Shown here piece by piece: positions 8,589 through 16,473 of a DNA stretch of 26,157 nucleotides. Below the pieces are notes generated by a model. That model was not told the DNA's origin and searched no databases. It saw only the letters and a program-made list of their open reading frames with translations. The stretch is from positions 76,576 to 102,732 of the forward strand of contig WVZH01000410.1 in assembly GCA_011772595.1 (NCBI GenBank), read 5' to 3'. Made by a program: the position numbers and the translations under genes. Numbering within the stretch: the stretch's first letter is position 1; each line of letters starts with the position of its first letter. This DNA comes from Anaerolineales bacterium. GTDB taxonomy: Bacteria; Chloroflexota; Anaerolineae; Anaerolineales; E44-bin32.

Positions 8589-9710
8589 ATGAGCAAGCAA
8601 AGATCGGCGCGCGCACCCACGAAAAAGCACCTCGCTCGGGCAGAGCGAGAACGCATTCAAAGGAATAGGATCATCGGCGGTACGGTCATCACAGCGCTCT
8701 TGGTGATCGGTCTTCTATCCTACGGCTTGATCAATCTCTATGTGATCCAACCTGGGCAACCCATTGTGATAATTGATGGTGAAGAGATCCTTACACGCGA
8801 TTTCCAGCGCCGCGTGGAGATGGTCCTTTCACCAGGCATAGATCCTCAAACAATTGGCTCGATCATCCTGGATGCCATGATCGAGGAAGTGCTTATTCAA
8901 CGAGAAGCAAAGAAGCTAGGAATCTCGGTGACGGATGAGGAAGTGGAGCGGGCGATTCAGGAATCATTTGGCTACTTTCCGGAAGGAACGCCGACACGCC
9001 CACCAACGCAAACACCCGATCCAACCGCCCTGGCGGAGGCGACCGATACCCCAGCGCCAACGGCTGGACCTTCACCCACAATAGAGGCGACATCGACGCC
9101 TCGTCCTACTGCGACCCCCTTCACCTTGGAGGCCTACGAGGCCGAGCTTAACTCACGACTCGCGAATCTGGAAGAGCAATTCGACCTCACCGAATCAGGA
9201 TTTCGCAAACTCTTTGAAATTCAATTATTACGACAAAAGCTGGTTGAAACCTTCGAAGATGAGGTCGCTAGAGAACAGGAGCAGACGCTTCTCAGTCACA
9301 TCGTCGTTGAAGATTCGGAAATCGCGGAGGAAGTGCTGGAGCGGTTGGAAGCCGGAGAGAGCTGGGAAGATTTAACACTTGAGTACTCAACAGACAGCCT
9401 CACGAAGGATCTGGGCGGTGATCTTGGTTGGATCACGCAGGAGGGACTGATCGATCGGTATACGCTGACAGCATTAACGGCGGCGACGCAACCCGTGGGT
9501 GATGTCGTCGGTCCCATTCAGACATCTCAAGGCTGGCATTTGTTTCTTATACGCGAGCGGGAAGTGCGTCTTCTCTTGGATTTCGATTACGAACAAGCCG
9601 TACAACGAGCATTCACTACGTGGATGCAAGGTGTTCGAGAGGCCTCAGACATCGTCATTCTCGACGATTGGATCGAGCGAATTCCATCGGTACCTGACTC
9701 CCCAGGCTAA
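8589..9710 (+). CDS. Membrane-anchored PpiC-type peptidyl-prolyl isomerase (PrsA/SurA-like foldase)
   Basis: Likely helps fold exported proteins outside the membrane. The 373-residue protein has a basic N-terminus, one membrane helix (about 28-52) and an N-terminal chaperone-like segment (about 57-130). A Pro/Thr-rich stretch follows (133-178), then a helical return (about 180-230), and a parvulin/PpiC domain (about 234-323) with LLSHIVVED, GGDLGWIT and GWHLFLI. There is no lipobox cysteine, so it should be anchored by its helix. It has no cysteine at all. The ATG at 8589 follows GAGGAG by nine bases. The Pro/Thr stretch sits between the two halves of the chaperone module rather than at a domain end. 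Confidence 0.87.
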   Translation: MSKQRSARAPTKKHLARAERERIQRNRIIGGTVITALLVIGLLSYGLINLYVIQPGQPIVIIDGEEILTRDFQRRVEMVLSPGIDPQTIGSIILDAMIEEVLIQREAKKLGISVTDEEVERAIQESFGYFPEGTPTRPPTQTPDPTALAEATDTPAPTAGPSPTIEATSTPRPTATPFTLEAYEAELNSRLANLEEQFDLTESGFRKLFEIQLLRQKLVETFEDEVAREQEQTLLSHIVVEDSEIAEEVLERLEAGESWEDLTLEYSTDSLTKDLGGDLGWITQEGLIDRYTLTALTAATQPVGDVVGPIQTSQGWHLFLIREREVRLLLDFDYEQAVQRAFTTWMQGVREASDIVILDDWIERIPSVPDSPG

Positions 9711-10046
9711 GTACTAGACTTTCTAGGCAATTCGTACATACTAGAAATACCTGATAGCTCCTACATAGACTGTTGAACGATGGGAGCCGCATGTGGATTC
9801 GATGTAGGTACCGCTCGTGAAAGACCGCAACGTGATGATACAATGCCTGCACCAGTTGTATTCGGGTTCTCTTCTGGTCGAGCCAGGTTGATTCGCCAAT
9901 GTGTCCATCTGTGGATCAAGTCCGGACTGGAGCTCGTTCAGGAGCACAAAAATCATGGTTTTACATCGATTGTGACGGTGCAGGTAAGATGGATCCGAAA
10001 CCCTCTCTATTGGAAAGAAACCGGAGGACCGCACACGAATGTCCTC
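9711..10046. other. Intergenic stretch without a convincing gene
   Basis: It contains an imperfect terminator-like repeat (TTTCTAG at 9720-9726 with CTAGAAA at 9741-9747, 14-base loop, weak stem). A frame open from 9780 to 10058 has no ribosome binding site and no recognisable motif. I see no tRNA or known RNA here. Confidence 0.5.
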
Positions 10047-10075
10047 TTGAGAGTATAGTTGCGTGGGGATATACT
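10047..10075 (+). promoter_or_regulatory. Promoter for the rel gene
   Basis: TTGAGA (10047-10052) and TATACT (10070-10075) are separated by 17 bp, and each differs from consensus at one position. Transcription would start near 10082, about 14 nt before the ATG, leaving a very short leader that still includes GGAG at 10089-10092. Confidence 0.6.
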
Positions 10076-10095
10076 GAGCGAGAGGTTTGGAGTAG

Positions 10096-12261
10096 ATGAA
10101 GCTGGAAGGTCTACTCAAACAATTGCCTGAAGACACGACCCCCGCAGATCGGGAAATCTTGGAGCGGGCTTTCAAGGTCTCCAACCGCGCCCATCGAGGG
10201 CAAAAACGTGCCTCAGGAGAGCCCTACATACAACACTGTTTAGCTGTGGCAGCGATTCTGGCGGAGCTTGGCGCCCCGATCCCTGCCATCGTGGCAGGTC
10301 TGCTCCATGATACCGTTGAGGATACACGTGTCAGCTTGAAGGATCTCGAGCGTGATTTTGGTAGCGAAGTTGCGATGATGGTCGATGGTGTGACGAAGTT
10401 GACTCACCTGCCCCGTGTCAGCCGTCGAGGCATTGGCCGGAAGGCACCACGCGCCACAAAAGGTGAGTTGGCGAAAGAGACCTTGCGCAAGACTTTCCTT
10501 GCCATGGGTGACGATGTCAGAGTGGTCGTGATCAAACTTGCCGATCGGTTGCACAACATGCGTACACTCGCTCATCTCCCGGAGGATAAACGCACTCGTA
10601 TTGCCGATGAGACCCTGGAAATCTTCGCGCCTCTGGCAAATCGGCTCGGTATATGGCAGATGAAGTGGGAACTGGAGGACCTTGCATTCCGTTACGTATT
10701 TCCTGAGAGTTATAAAGAGATAGCTGAGAACATCGCAGAACGCCGCGTGGATCGAGAGGGTGACTTAGCAGAGATCACGGCGCAGCTTCAAGCAGAATTG
10801 GCGGGATCGGGAGTCACCGCGCAAGTTTATGGTCGTCCTAAGCATTTGTATTCCATTTATCGAAAAATGGAGCGAAAAGAGGTCCCATTCGAGATGGTCT
10901 ACGACGTGCGCGGGGTGCGTGTGATTGTGGAAAGTGAGCAGCTTTGCTATCTAGCACTAGGGGTGATTCACAGTCATTGGAAGCCGATTCCTGGAACTTT
11001 CGACGATTACATCGCCACACCGAAAGATAATTTCTATCAATCACTCCATACAGCTGTCGTCTTTGATGATGGCGGTACCCTCGAAGTACAAATCCGCACA
11101 CCTGGAATGCATGAGAAGGCGGAGTATGGCATTGCCGCTCATTGGCGGTATAAGGAGGGTCGCTCGAAAGACGACGCCTTCGAACAACGAGTCCTCTGGC
11201 TTCGCAGATTGATGGAATGGCGTCAGGACGTCGATGACGCGGGGGATTTCGTTGACGCCATGAAATCCGATGTTTTTGACGATCGCGTCTACGTCTTCAC
11301 GCCTAAGGGTGACATCATCGACTTGCCTGCAGGTTCGACGCCTATCGATTTCGCATATCACATTCACACGGATATCGGCCACCGTTGTCGTGGCGCGAAG
11401 GTGAATGGCAAGTTGATTTCACTGAGTCAAATGCTCCATACCGGAGATTCGGTTGAAATCCTCACCGCGAAACGCGGTGGGCCGAGCAGAGATTGGCTCA
11501 ATCCCAGCCTTGAGATGGTCAAGAGTCAACGCTCCCGAAGCAAGATCCGCCAATGGTTTCGTCGTCGAGATCGAGAACTCAACGTCTCCCATGGTCGTTT
11601 ACTACTAGAACGAGAGCTGCGCCGATTGGGTGTTGAAGGTGTTACCAAAGAAAAAATAGCACGCGACATGGGATACACGCACGTAGACGAGATGCTCGCA
11701 GCAATCGGCTGTGGAGACCTGCATCTGGGGAGGATTATCACTAAAGTCATCGCAGATGACGAAGACGGTTTCAAACTTCCTGAGAAGGTTGAGGCTGAGC
11801 TGCCTGCGGAGGTGATGACCGATGAGGTCAGTATCTTGGGGCTTTCCGGAGGGTTGCTGACAAGTCTGGCGCGATGCTGCAAACCGGCTCCGGGGGATTG
11901 GATCATCGGCTACATCACGCGCGGTCGTGGGGCGACAATCCATCGTCAGGATTGCCCGAACGTCTTACGGATCAAAGATCGAGAACGACTTGTGCAGGTA
12001 TCCTGGGGCCGGCCTAAACAGACCTACCCGGTTTCCGTCCGCATCCGGGCATATGATCGTGATGGACTGATGAGAGATGTATCTACATTGGTGGCGAACG
12101 AAGGTATCAACATGACCTCTGTCAACGTCTCGACGAAGAACAGTCTTGCAATCTTCGATTTGGTGATGCAAGTCACCGATGTTACCCAATTGAGCAGGGT
12201 CTTGAATCGGCTTGAGGCGCTTCCCAATGTACTTGAAGCACGTAGACTTCGTCCCGGATGA
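10096..12261 (+). CDS. rel: RelA/SpoT-family (p)ppGpp synthetase/hydrolase
   Basis: Long RSH protein of 721 residues controlling the stringent response. Domains in order: HD hydrolase (about 25-175) with H47 and the intact pair H71-D72 in LLHDTVEDT; nucleotidyl transferase (about 235-355) with GRPKHLYSIYRKM and E330 in LEVQIRT; TGS (about 396-458); a zinc-finger-like domain with C594, C595, H616 and C620; and a C-terminal ACT domain (about 647-715). The intact HD site argues for hydrolase activity as well as synthesis. The substrate-loop motif reads TFDD (301-304), between the RxKD of bifunctional Rel and the ExDD of RelA. The ATG at 10096 follows GGAG and is the natural start. Confidence 0.95.
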   Translation: MKLEGLLKQLPEDTTPADREILERAFKVSNRAHRGQKRASGEPYIQHCLAVAAILAELGAPIPAIVAGLLHDTVEDTRVSLKDLERDFGSEVAMMVDGVTKLTHLPRVSRRGIGRKAPRATKGELAKETLRKTFLAMGDDVRVVVIKLADRLHNMRTLAHLPEDKRTRIADETLEIFAPLANRLGIWQMKWELEDLAFRYVFPESYKEIAENIAERRVDREGDLAEITAQLQAELAGSGVTAQVYGRPKHLYSIYRKMERKEVPFEMVYDVRGVRVIVESEQLCYLALGVIHSHWKPIPGTFDDYIATPKDNFYQSLHTAVVFDDGGTLEVQIRTPGMHEKAEYGIAAHWRYKEGRSKDDAFEQRVLWLRRLMEWRQDVDDAGDFVDAMKSDVFDDRVYVFTPKGDIIDLPAGSTPIDFAYHIHTDIGHRCRGAKVNGKLISLSQMLHTGDSVEILTAKRGGPSRDWLNPSLEMVKSQRSRSKIRQWFRRRDRELNVSHGRLLLERELRRLGVEGVTKEKIARDMGYTHVDEMLAAIGCGDLHLGRIITKVIADDEDGFKLPEKVEAELPAEVMTDEVSILGLSGGLLTSLARCCKPAPGDWIIGYITRGRGATIHRQDCPNVLRIKDRERLVQVSWGRPKQTYPVSVRIRAYDRDGLMRDVSTLVANEGINMTSVNVSTKNSLAIFDLVMQVTDVTQLSRVLNRLEALPNVLEARRLRPG

Positions 12262-12449
12262 GATGATGACAAGTCGGCGAATACATCAATCAACTTCGAT
12301 CGATAAGGGGGAGTACCCTCGCCTTTCATCTTGTTAACGAACGAGATATGGTTCGAATTAGGGCATAATTACGATCTTAAATAACGGATGACACAAGCCA
12401 AATTCAAAATCTGTCTGCTTTTACCATGGAAAGTAGGTGAAAGGATTTC

Positions 12450-12908
12450 ATGCTGGAGATGATTTCTGGATCTCGGTTTCGTACTTACGCACTCCTACTC
12501 TCAGTTGTAGGTCTGATGGATTCGTTGTACCTTAGCTGGTTGAAAGTGACTGGGAACACAGCAGCATGTTCGGGGATTGGAGATTGCGAGACCGTCGCCA
12601 ACAGTCGTTACTCGGAGATCGGGGGTATCCCTATTGCCCTGATCGGGGTCCTGGGGTATCTTCTCATCATTGCTCTGGTCTTTCTTGAAATGCGCCGTCC
12701 ACAATGGACCGAGAACCTTACGATGGCGCTTTTCGGTGTTACATTGATAGGTACATTGTACTCGGCCTATCTAACCTATCTCGAGCTAGCGGTCCTTCGT
12801 GCAATTTGTCCGTTTTGCATCGTATCGGCGATTGTGATGGTTTTGTTGTTCATCTTGAGCATCTTTCGCCTACGCGAGATCGATGTTGTTGGGGAAAGGG
12901 GAGGCTGA
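12450..12908 (+). CDS. Vitamin K epoxide reductase (VKOR) family membrane oxidoreductase
   Basis: In bacteria VKOR proteins re-oxidise a DsbA-like thioredoxin partner and pass electrons to quinone, replacing DsbB. The 152-residue protein has four predicted membrane helices (about 11-31, 57-79, 90-112, 118-140). It shows the loop pair C40 and C46 in ACSGIGDCETV, a Ser at 52, and the quinone-side CPFC (C120, C123). No fused thioredoxin domain follows, so the DsbA-like partner must be encoded elsewhere. The ATG at 12450 has AAGGA just upstream. It overlaps nothing and is followed after 5 nt by the small acidic protein. Confidence 0.93.
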   Translation: MLEMISGSRFRTYALLLSVVGLMDSLYLSWLKVTGNTAACSGIGDCETVANSRYSEIGGIPIALIGVLGYLLIIALVFLEMRRPQWTENLTMALFGVTLIGTLYSAYLTYLELAVLRAICPFCIVSAIVMVLLFILSIFRLREIDVVGERGG

Positions 12909-12913
12909 TCAAT

Positions 12914-13153
12914 ATGCCCCAGATACGTTGTCGATACATCGATTGCGTTTTCCTTGAGACTGGATTTTGCACGGCTGAAGTGGTCAAGATCGACCCGGAT
13001 GAGGGGTGTATGACATATACGCGTATAGAAGACATGAGTTTAGAGGAAAGTGAGGATTGGGAAGACGAAGATCTGGAAGAACTAGATGAGATTTGGGAGC
13101 AAGAAGAAGACGACGAGGAAGAAGAGGATTGGATCGAGGATGAGATCTTCTAA
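12914..13153 (+). CDS. Small four-cysteine protein with acidic tail, function unknown
   Basis: A 79-residue protein that I cannot assign to a named family. The N-terminal half has cysteines at 6, 11, 19 and 32 (spacing C-x4-C-x7-C-x12-C) and could bind a metal ion. From about residue 39 to the end, the sequence is nearly all Glu, Asp and Trp/Leu, giving a strongly negative tail. There is no signal peptide or membrane helix. The ATG at 12914 lies 5 nt after the VKOR stop, with GGGGAGG inside the end of the VKOR gene, so the two are probably translated together. The cysteine core and dense acidic tail make a real coding sequence much more likely than chance. Confidence 0.8.
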   Translation: MPQIRCRYIDCVFLETGFCTAEVVKIDPDEGCMTYTRIEDMSLEESEDWEDEDLEELDEIWEQEEDDEEEEDWIEDEIF

Positions 13154-13260
13154 TTCCCCCGATGGTGGTTGATACGCTGAACTTGATGTTCGCTGGCTGT
13201 TAGAATGACGCAGACGCTCTACCCCAGATAATCCCCATCTTGTTGAATGAAATAATAATA

Positions 13261-13279
13261 GGGCGTCTAAAAAACGCCC
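13261..13279 (-). terminator. Rho-independent terminator for the S1-domain gene
   Basis: On the minus strand GGGCGT and ACGCCC form a perfect 6-bp stem with a 7-base loop, followed by TATTATTATTT. It lies 48 nt beyond the stop of the S1-domain gene. On the plus strand the hairpin is followed by GATCG, so it would stop plus-strand transcription less well. Confidence 0.7.
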
Positions 13280-13326
13280 GATCGTGTGAGACTAGATTAT
13301 GAGGGCTGTGACGCAGGCTCGATGAA

Positions 13327-14061
13327 CTATTCGTTCGTGGAGGCGGTGCGCACGCGATGTTTCAATGTCCGTGCTAAGATGTCCTCCAGCTCTTGATCCT
13401 TGACCTGCTTCTTGCCGGGTAGAGAGTCTGTACCTGGCTTCTCCGAGCTGTTGTCAGACTGCTCTAAAGCCTCGCGCAAGGCGAGTTCCATCGCTGTTGG
13501 CATTTCCTCGGCAGGCTCTTCCTCTTCCGGTTCGATGCCAATCATTGTCTCCTTCATGCTGAATCTGATCTGACGCTTACGACGATCGACATCGATCACA
13601 CTGACCTTTACCTCATCACCGACGTTGACCATGTCGGATGGATTGCTAATGTAGTCTGAGCTCATCTCACTTACATGAACCAGTCCCGGTCTCTCAGCGC
13701 CAACATCAATAAACGCCCCAAAGCTCTCGAGCCGCACAACTTTGCCTTTGAGCTTCATCCCCTTTTTGATGTCCTTCCACTTCAACATTATTGGTTTCAG
13801 CATCGAGAGTTCAAGTCGTCCATTTTCCGGCTCGACGCGATGGACCCAAACTTCAACAACTTGTCCTTCTCGGACGACATCATCTACGCGATATACGCCC
13901 CCTGGTTTGAGCATAGAGATATGGACTAGTCCATCACGTTCAGCGCCGACATCAACGAACGCACCAAACAATTCGGTTTTCGTTACGCGGCCTTCGAGTT
14001 TCATCGTTGGTTTAAGGTCCGACAAGCTGAGCCGTTCCCCAGCGTCTCTTGTGTTCTCCAC
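13327..14061 (-). CDS. Two-S1-domain RNA-binding protein
   Basis: Protein of 244 residues with two S1 (OB-fold) RNA-binding domains at about 17-88 and 100-170. Both carry the strand pattern GAFVDVGAERDGLVHIS and GAFIDVGAERPGLVHVS. An acidic segment (about 177-190) and a charged C-terminus follow. It is much shorter than ribosomal protein S1 (four to six repeats), so it is more likely a ribosome-associated or general RNA-binding S1 protein than rpsA proper. The GTG start at 14061 is preceded by AAGGTG five bases away. It has its own promoter and terminator. Confidence 0.88.
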   Translation of the reverse strand: MENTRDAGERLSLSDLKPTMKLEGRVTKTELFGAFVDVGAERDGLVHISMLKPGGVYRVDDVVREGQVVEVWVHRVEPENGRLELSMLKPIMLKWKDIKKGMKLKGKVVRLESFGAFIDVGAERPGLVHVSEMSSDYISNPSDMVNVGDEVKVSVIDVDRRKRQIRFSMKETMIGIEPEEEEPAEEMPTAMELALREALEQSDNSSEKPGTDSLPGKKQVKDQELEDILARTLKHRVRTASTNE

Positions 14062-14114
14062 TTATTCACCTTTTGGAGGGAGTCAATGCCCATGAATCTA
14101 AAGAAGTCTGTGGG

Positions 14115-14123
14115 ATTATACCA
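14115..14123 (-). promoter_or_regulatory. Extended -10 promoter for the S1-domain gene
   Basis: TGGTATAAT on the minus strand (14123 down to 14115) is a full extended -10 element. No good -35 is seen 17 bp upstream. Transcription would start near 14108, giving a leader of about 47 nt. The rest of the 241-nt gap (14062-14302) holds no gene. Confidence 0.55.
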
Positions 14124-14302
14124 CGGTCCCAGGAGGGAGCAGCGCAGAGAGACTTTGTCTCAATCTTGAACGAACTAGGCGAGCGGTTTCGTGGTTTTTT
14201 ACAATTGATGAAACATGCTAACAGAAAGCGTGACCTGCTGAGATCATTGTTTGGAGTCGCATTCGGCCTCGGAGGTACGCAGAGAGCCCAAAGACGGATG
14301 TA

Positions 14303-16003
14303 TCAAGGTGTGGCAGTCACGATACTTTCCGCACTTAGACTACGGCGCGCCAACAGGTGCCAAGCCACAATGTTGTTATACCGGTCGCTCGGATCGAAGA
14401 GAGGTCCGATCGCCACCCCTTGGACCTCCGGATCGATAGCGTAATTGAATACAGTGTAATACAGCAAAAGCGCCGGAGCCTGATCTTGAAATCGATACTG
14501 GAAGCTGCGATAGAGTTCGGATCGCCGCCCAAAATCCGGGGTGATACGGGCTTGTTCGAGCCAAATACTTATGTTTCGGTCGGAGAACCCACTGTAATTC
14601 TGTCCGGTCTCCGCCTGTGAGTCGTGCCAGAATGGGTAGGGATCCGGATCAGGGGAACGCATCAAGTTGATCTCGATCAGTGCGGCTTCGAATGCCCTAG
14701 GCTCTAGGTAGTCGCTGCGAAGTACTTCTGGATCGACGGCTTTCAGTGTGACAAGAATGCCGTTGGCTTGCCAATTGGTCTTTATCATTTCTGCGACTAC
14801 CGAGAATGTTGGCTCGTCCGGAAAGATGAGCTCTAAGCTAAGAACTTGTTCTTCTTTGCTGCGAACGTACTCTGGTGTTCCGATCGTGGCACCCAAGGGG
14901 AGTTCCCAACCAAGTGAATCCAGAGTGCGTGCCGCTCCTTGAGGGTCGTACGGAATAGGATCAAGACTTTGCGCATGAGACCATGTTGCAGGCATGATTG
15001 GACCATTGGGTATTAATCCTTGTCCTGAGAGAGCCTGATTAATGATCCACTGGCGGTTGAGTGAGAGCGAGAGTGCCTTTCGTAAGCGCTTGTCTGAAAG
15101 GAAAGCTTTTTCAGGATGTTTTGTATTGAGAAAGATGATACTCAACTGTGGCAATCTAGCTGTATGAAGGTTTAGTTCAATCGAATTGAGAACTTCTGGG
15201 AGTGTGTCAAGGTCTATATCTGCGACACCTTGAACCTCGCCATCATGAAAACCCTCCAGTGCGGCTGCAGAGTCGGGGTAGGTTCGGAATTCAACGCGTT
15301 CGAGAAACGGTCGTTGACCGAAGTAATCGTCGAAGGCGACAAGGCTGACGCCGACGATCTGCCCTTCGTCTAGGAGAAACCGGTCGAAACGAAATGGACC
15401 TGTACCGATCGGTTGCAGATTATAGGGATGATCGATCAAATCACCAGCAGAGACACCACGCAAGAGATGGTCAGGCAATAAGCCTACACTTAGGTAGTCC
15501 AAGAAGGGTGCGAAGGGTTCAGGTAGTTGAAATTGAACGCTCTTCTCATCGAGGCGGATGATATTGATTTGTGCCCAGAATTCGTGGAGATTTTCAGGAC
15601 CCGGGTAGTCAGGATCCTGAAGTTTTGAATACGTATAGACTACATCGTCGGAAGTGACAGGCTCGCCGTCGTGCCAAACCGCATTCTCTCGGAGTGTAAG
15701 TGTGTATATCGTCGCATCTGCAGTCACTGCCCAATCAGCGATATCGGGCCGGGGCATGCCTTGTTCGTCGAAGCGAACTAAACTGCTGTAGATCAAACGA
15801 TCGATATCGCGGTCGGTTTGATTGTAGATATCCAGGATGGGATTTAAACGTTGAATCTCTCCGACGAGCGCTTCAACGTAAACACCCCCAACGACGGGTT
15901 GGGGGGGTGCCGTTTCGAGATCCGGTGTCTGGCCGATAAGCAAGCCGACGACGAGGATTAATCCACCGACTGCGATAAGGAGTTGCCAGCGTAGATCACG
16001 CAT
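14303..16003 (-). CDS. Family-5 extracellular solute-binding protein (oligopeptide/dipeptide type)
   Basis: A 566-residue protein of the SBP_bac_5 family, which captures peptides or similar solutes for an ABC transporter. The N-terminus has one hydrophobic helix (about 7-25) without a lipobox cysteine, so it seems anchored by an uncleaved helix or is secreted. Family landmarks are YSSLVRFDEQGMPRPDIADW, LRENAVWHDGEPVTSDDVVY and GTGPFRFDRF, and LRKALSLSLNRQWIINQ is the usual helix in the second lobe. It contains no cysteine. No permease or ATPase gene is nearby. It lies 33 nt after secG and probably shares its transcript. Confidence 0.9.
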   Translation of the reverse strand: MRDLRWQLLIAVGGLILVVGLLIGQTPDLETAPPQPVVGGVYVEALVGEIQRLNPILDIYNQTDRDIDRLIYSSLVRFDEQGMPRPDIADWAVTADATIYTLTLRENAVWHDGEPVTSDDVVYTYSKLQDPDYPGPENLHEFWAQINIIRLDEKSVQFQLPEPFAPFLDYLSVGLLPDHLLRGVSAGDLIDHPYNLQPIGTGPFRFDRFLLDEGQIVGVSLVAFDDYFGQRPFLERVEFRTYPDSAAALEGFHDGEVQGVADIDLDTLPEVLNSIELNLHTARLPQLSIIFLNTKHPEKAFLSDKRLRKALSLSLNRQWIINQALSGQGLIPNGPIMPATWSHAQSLDPIPYDPQGAARTLDSLGWELPLGATIGTPEYVRSKEEQVLSLELIFPDEPTFSVVAEMIKTNWQANGILVTLKAVDPEVLRSDYLEPRAFEAALIEINLMRSPDPDPYPFWHDSQAETGQNYSGFSDRNISIWLEQARITPDFGRRSELYRSFQYRFQDQAPALLLYYTVFNYAIDPEVQGVAIGPLFDPSDRYNNIVAWHLLARRSLSAESIVTATP

Positions 16004-16036
16004 CGTCCTTTTGGCCTGCTATGACGATGTGCAGTG

Positions 16037-16270
16037 CTATCCTACCAACACGACGTTAAGGATGGCAAGCAGAAAGAAGACGATGCTCATGCCGATGGTG
16101 ATGTTGAACAACAAGCGTTCAATCCCTCGGCGAGCGTAGAAGCCGGACCCTCCGCCCATATCGCTTCCTCCGCCCAAACCTCCAAGGCCCGCCCCCCGGC
16201 TTTGGAGGATGATAATTGTGATGAGCGCAATAGAAACGATGACCAAGGCGAGATTAAGAAATTGATCCAA
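16037..16270 (-). CDS. secG: Protein translocase subunit SecG
   Basis: Small membrane partner of the SecYEG channel, 77 residues with this start. Two membrane helices (about 3-23 and 55-75) flank a Gly-rich loop with the family signature IIILQSRGAGLGGLGGG. The TTG at 16270 is preferred: GAGGAGGAA lies just upstream and the resulting length is typical. A start at 16351 would add 27 non-conserved residues and extend beyond the predicted promoter. Confidence 0.9.
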   Translation of the reverse strand: MDQFLNLALVIVSIALITIIILQSRGAGLGGLGGGSDMGGGSGFYARRGIERLLFNITIGMSIVFFLLAILNVVLVG

Positions 16271-16301
16271 ACGAGATTCCTCCTCATAGTTAAGCGGCCG
16301 G

Positions 16302-16330
16302 ATTATAGCAGATGGCGACGCCAGCGACAA
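16302..16330 (-). promoter_or_regulatory. Promoter for secG and the solute-binding protein gene
   Basis: TGCTATAAT (extended -10, hexamer 16307 down to 16302) with TTGTCG 17 bp upstream (16330-16325). Transcription would start near 16295, leaving about 25 nt before the TTG start, with the ribosome binding site inside. Confidence 0.6.
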
Positions 16331-16473
16331 GGTAGCGATACGGCGAGTCATTTCTCATGAGCTGTATGCTCGAATGAGGATATTCTCATTCGGGATTTGA
16401 GTTTATACACACACGCTGAGAGGAATCCGAACGATGATAGCGGACAAGTGAAAAAGAATTGAGATTGTTACCT

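Noticed and set aside
9720..9747. TTTCTAG/CTAGAAA as terminator of the PpiC-type gene
   Set aside because: AT-rich 7-bp stem, 14-base loop and no T-run make it too weak to call.
9780..10058. 92-codon open frame between the PpiC-type gene and rel
   Set aside because: No ribosome binding site, no motif, no coherent composition, and it runs into the rel promoter.
12275..12321. Possible terminator after rel (GGCGA with TCGCC, then TTTCATCTT)
   Set aside because: Only five paired bases across a long loop; not distinguishable from chance.
14049..14444. 131-codon plus-strand frame
   Set aside because: It is antisense to the end of the solute-binding protein gene and the S1 promoter region, with no protein-like features.
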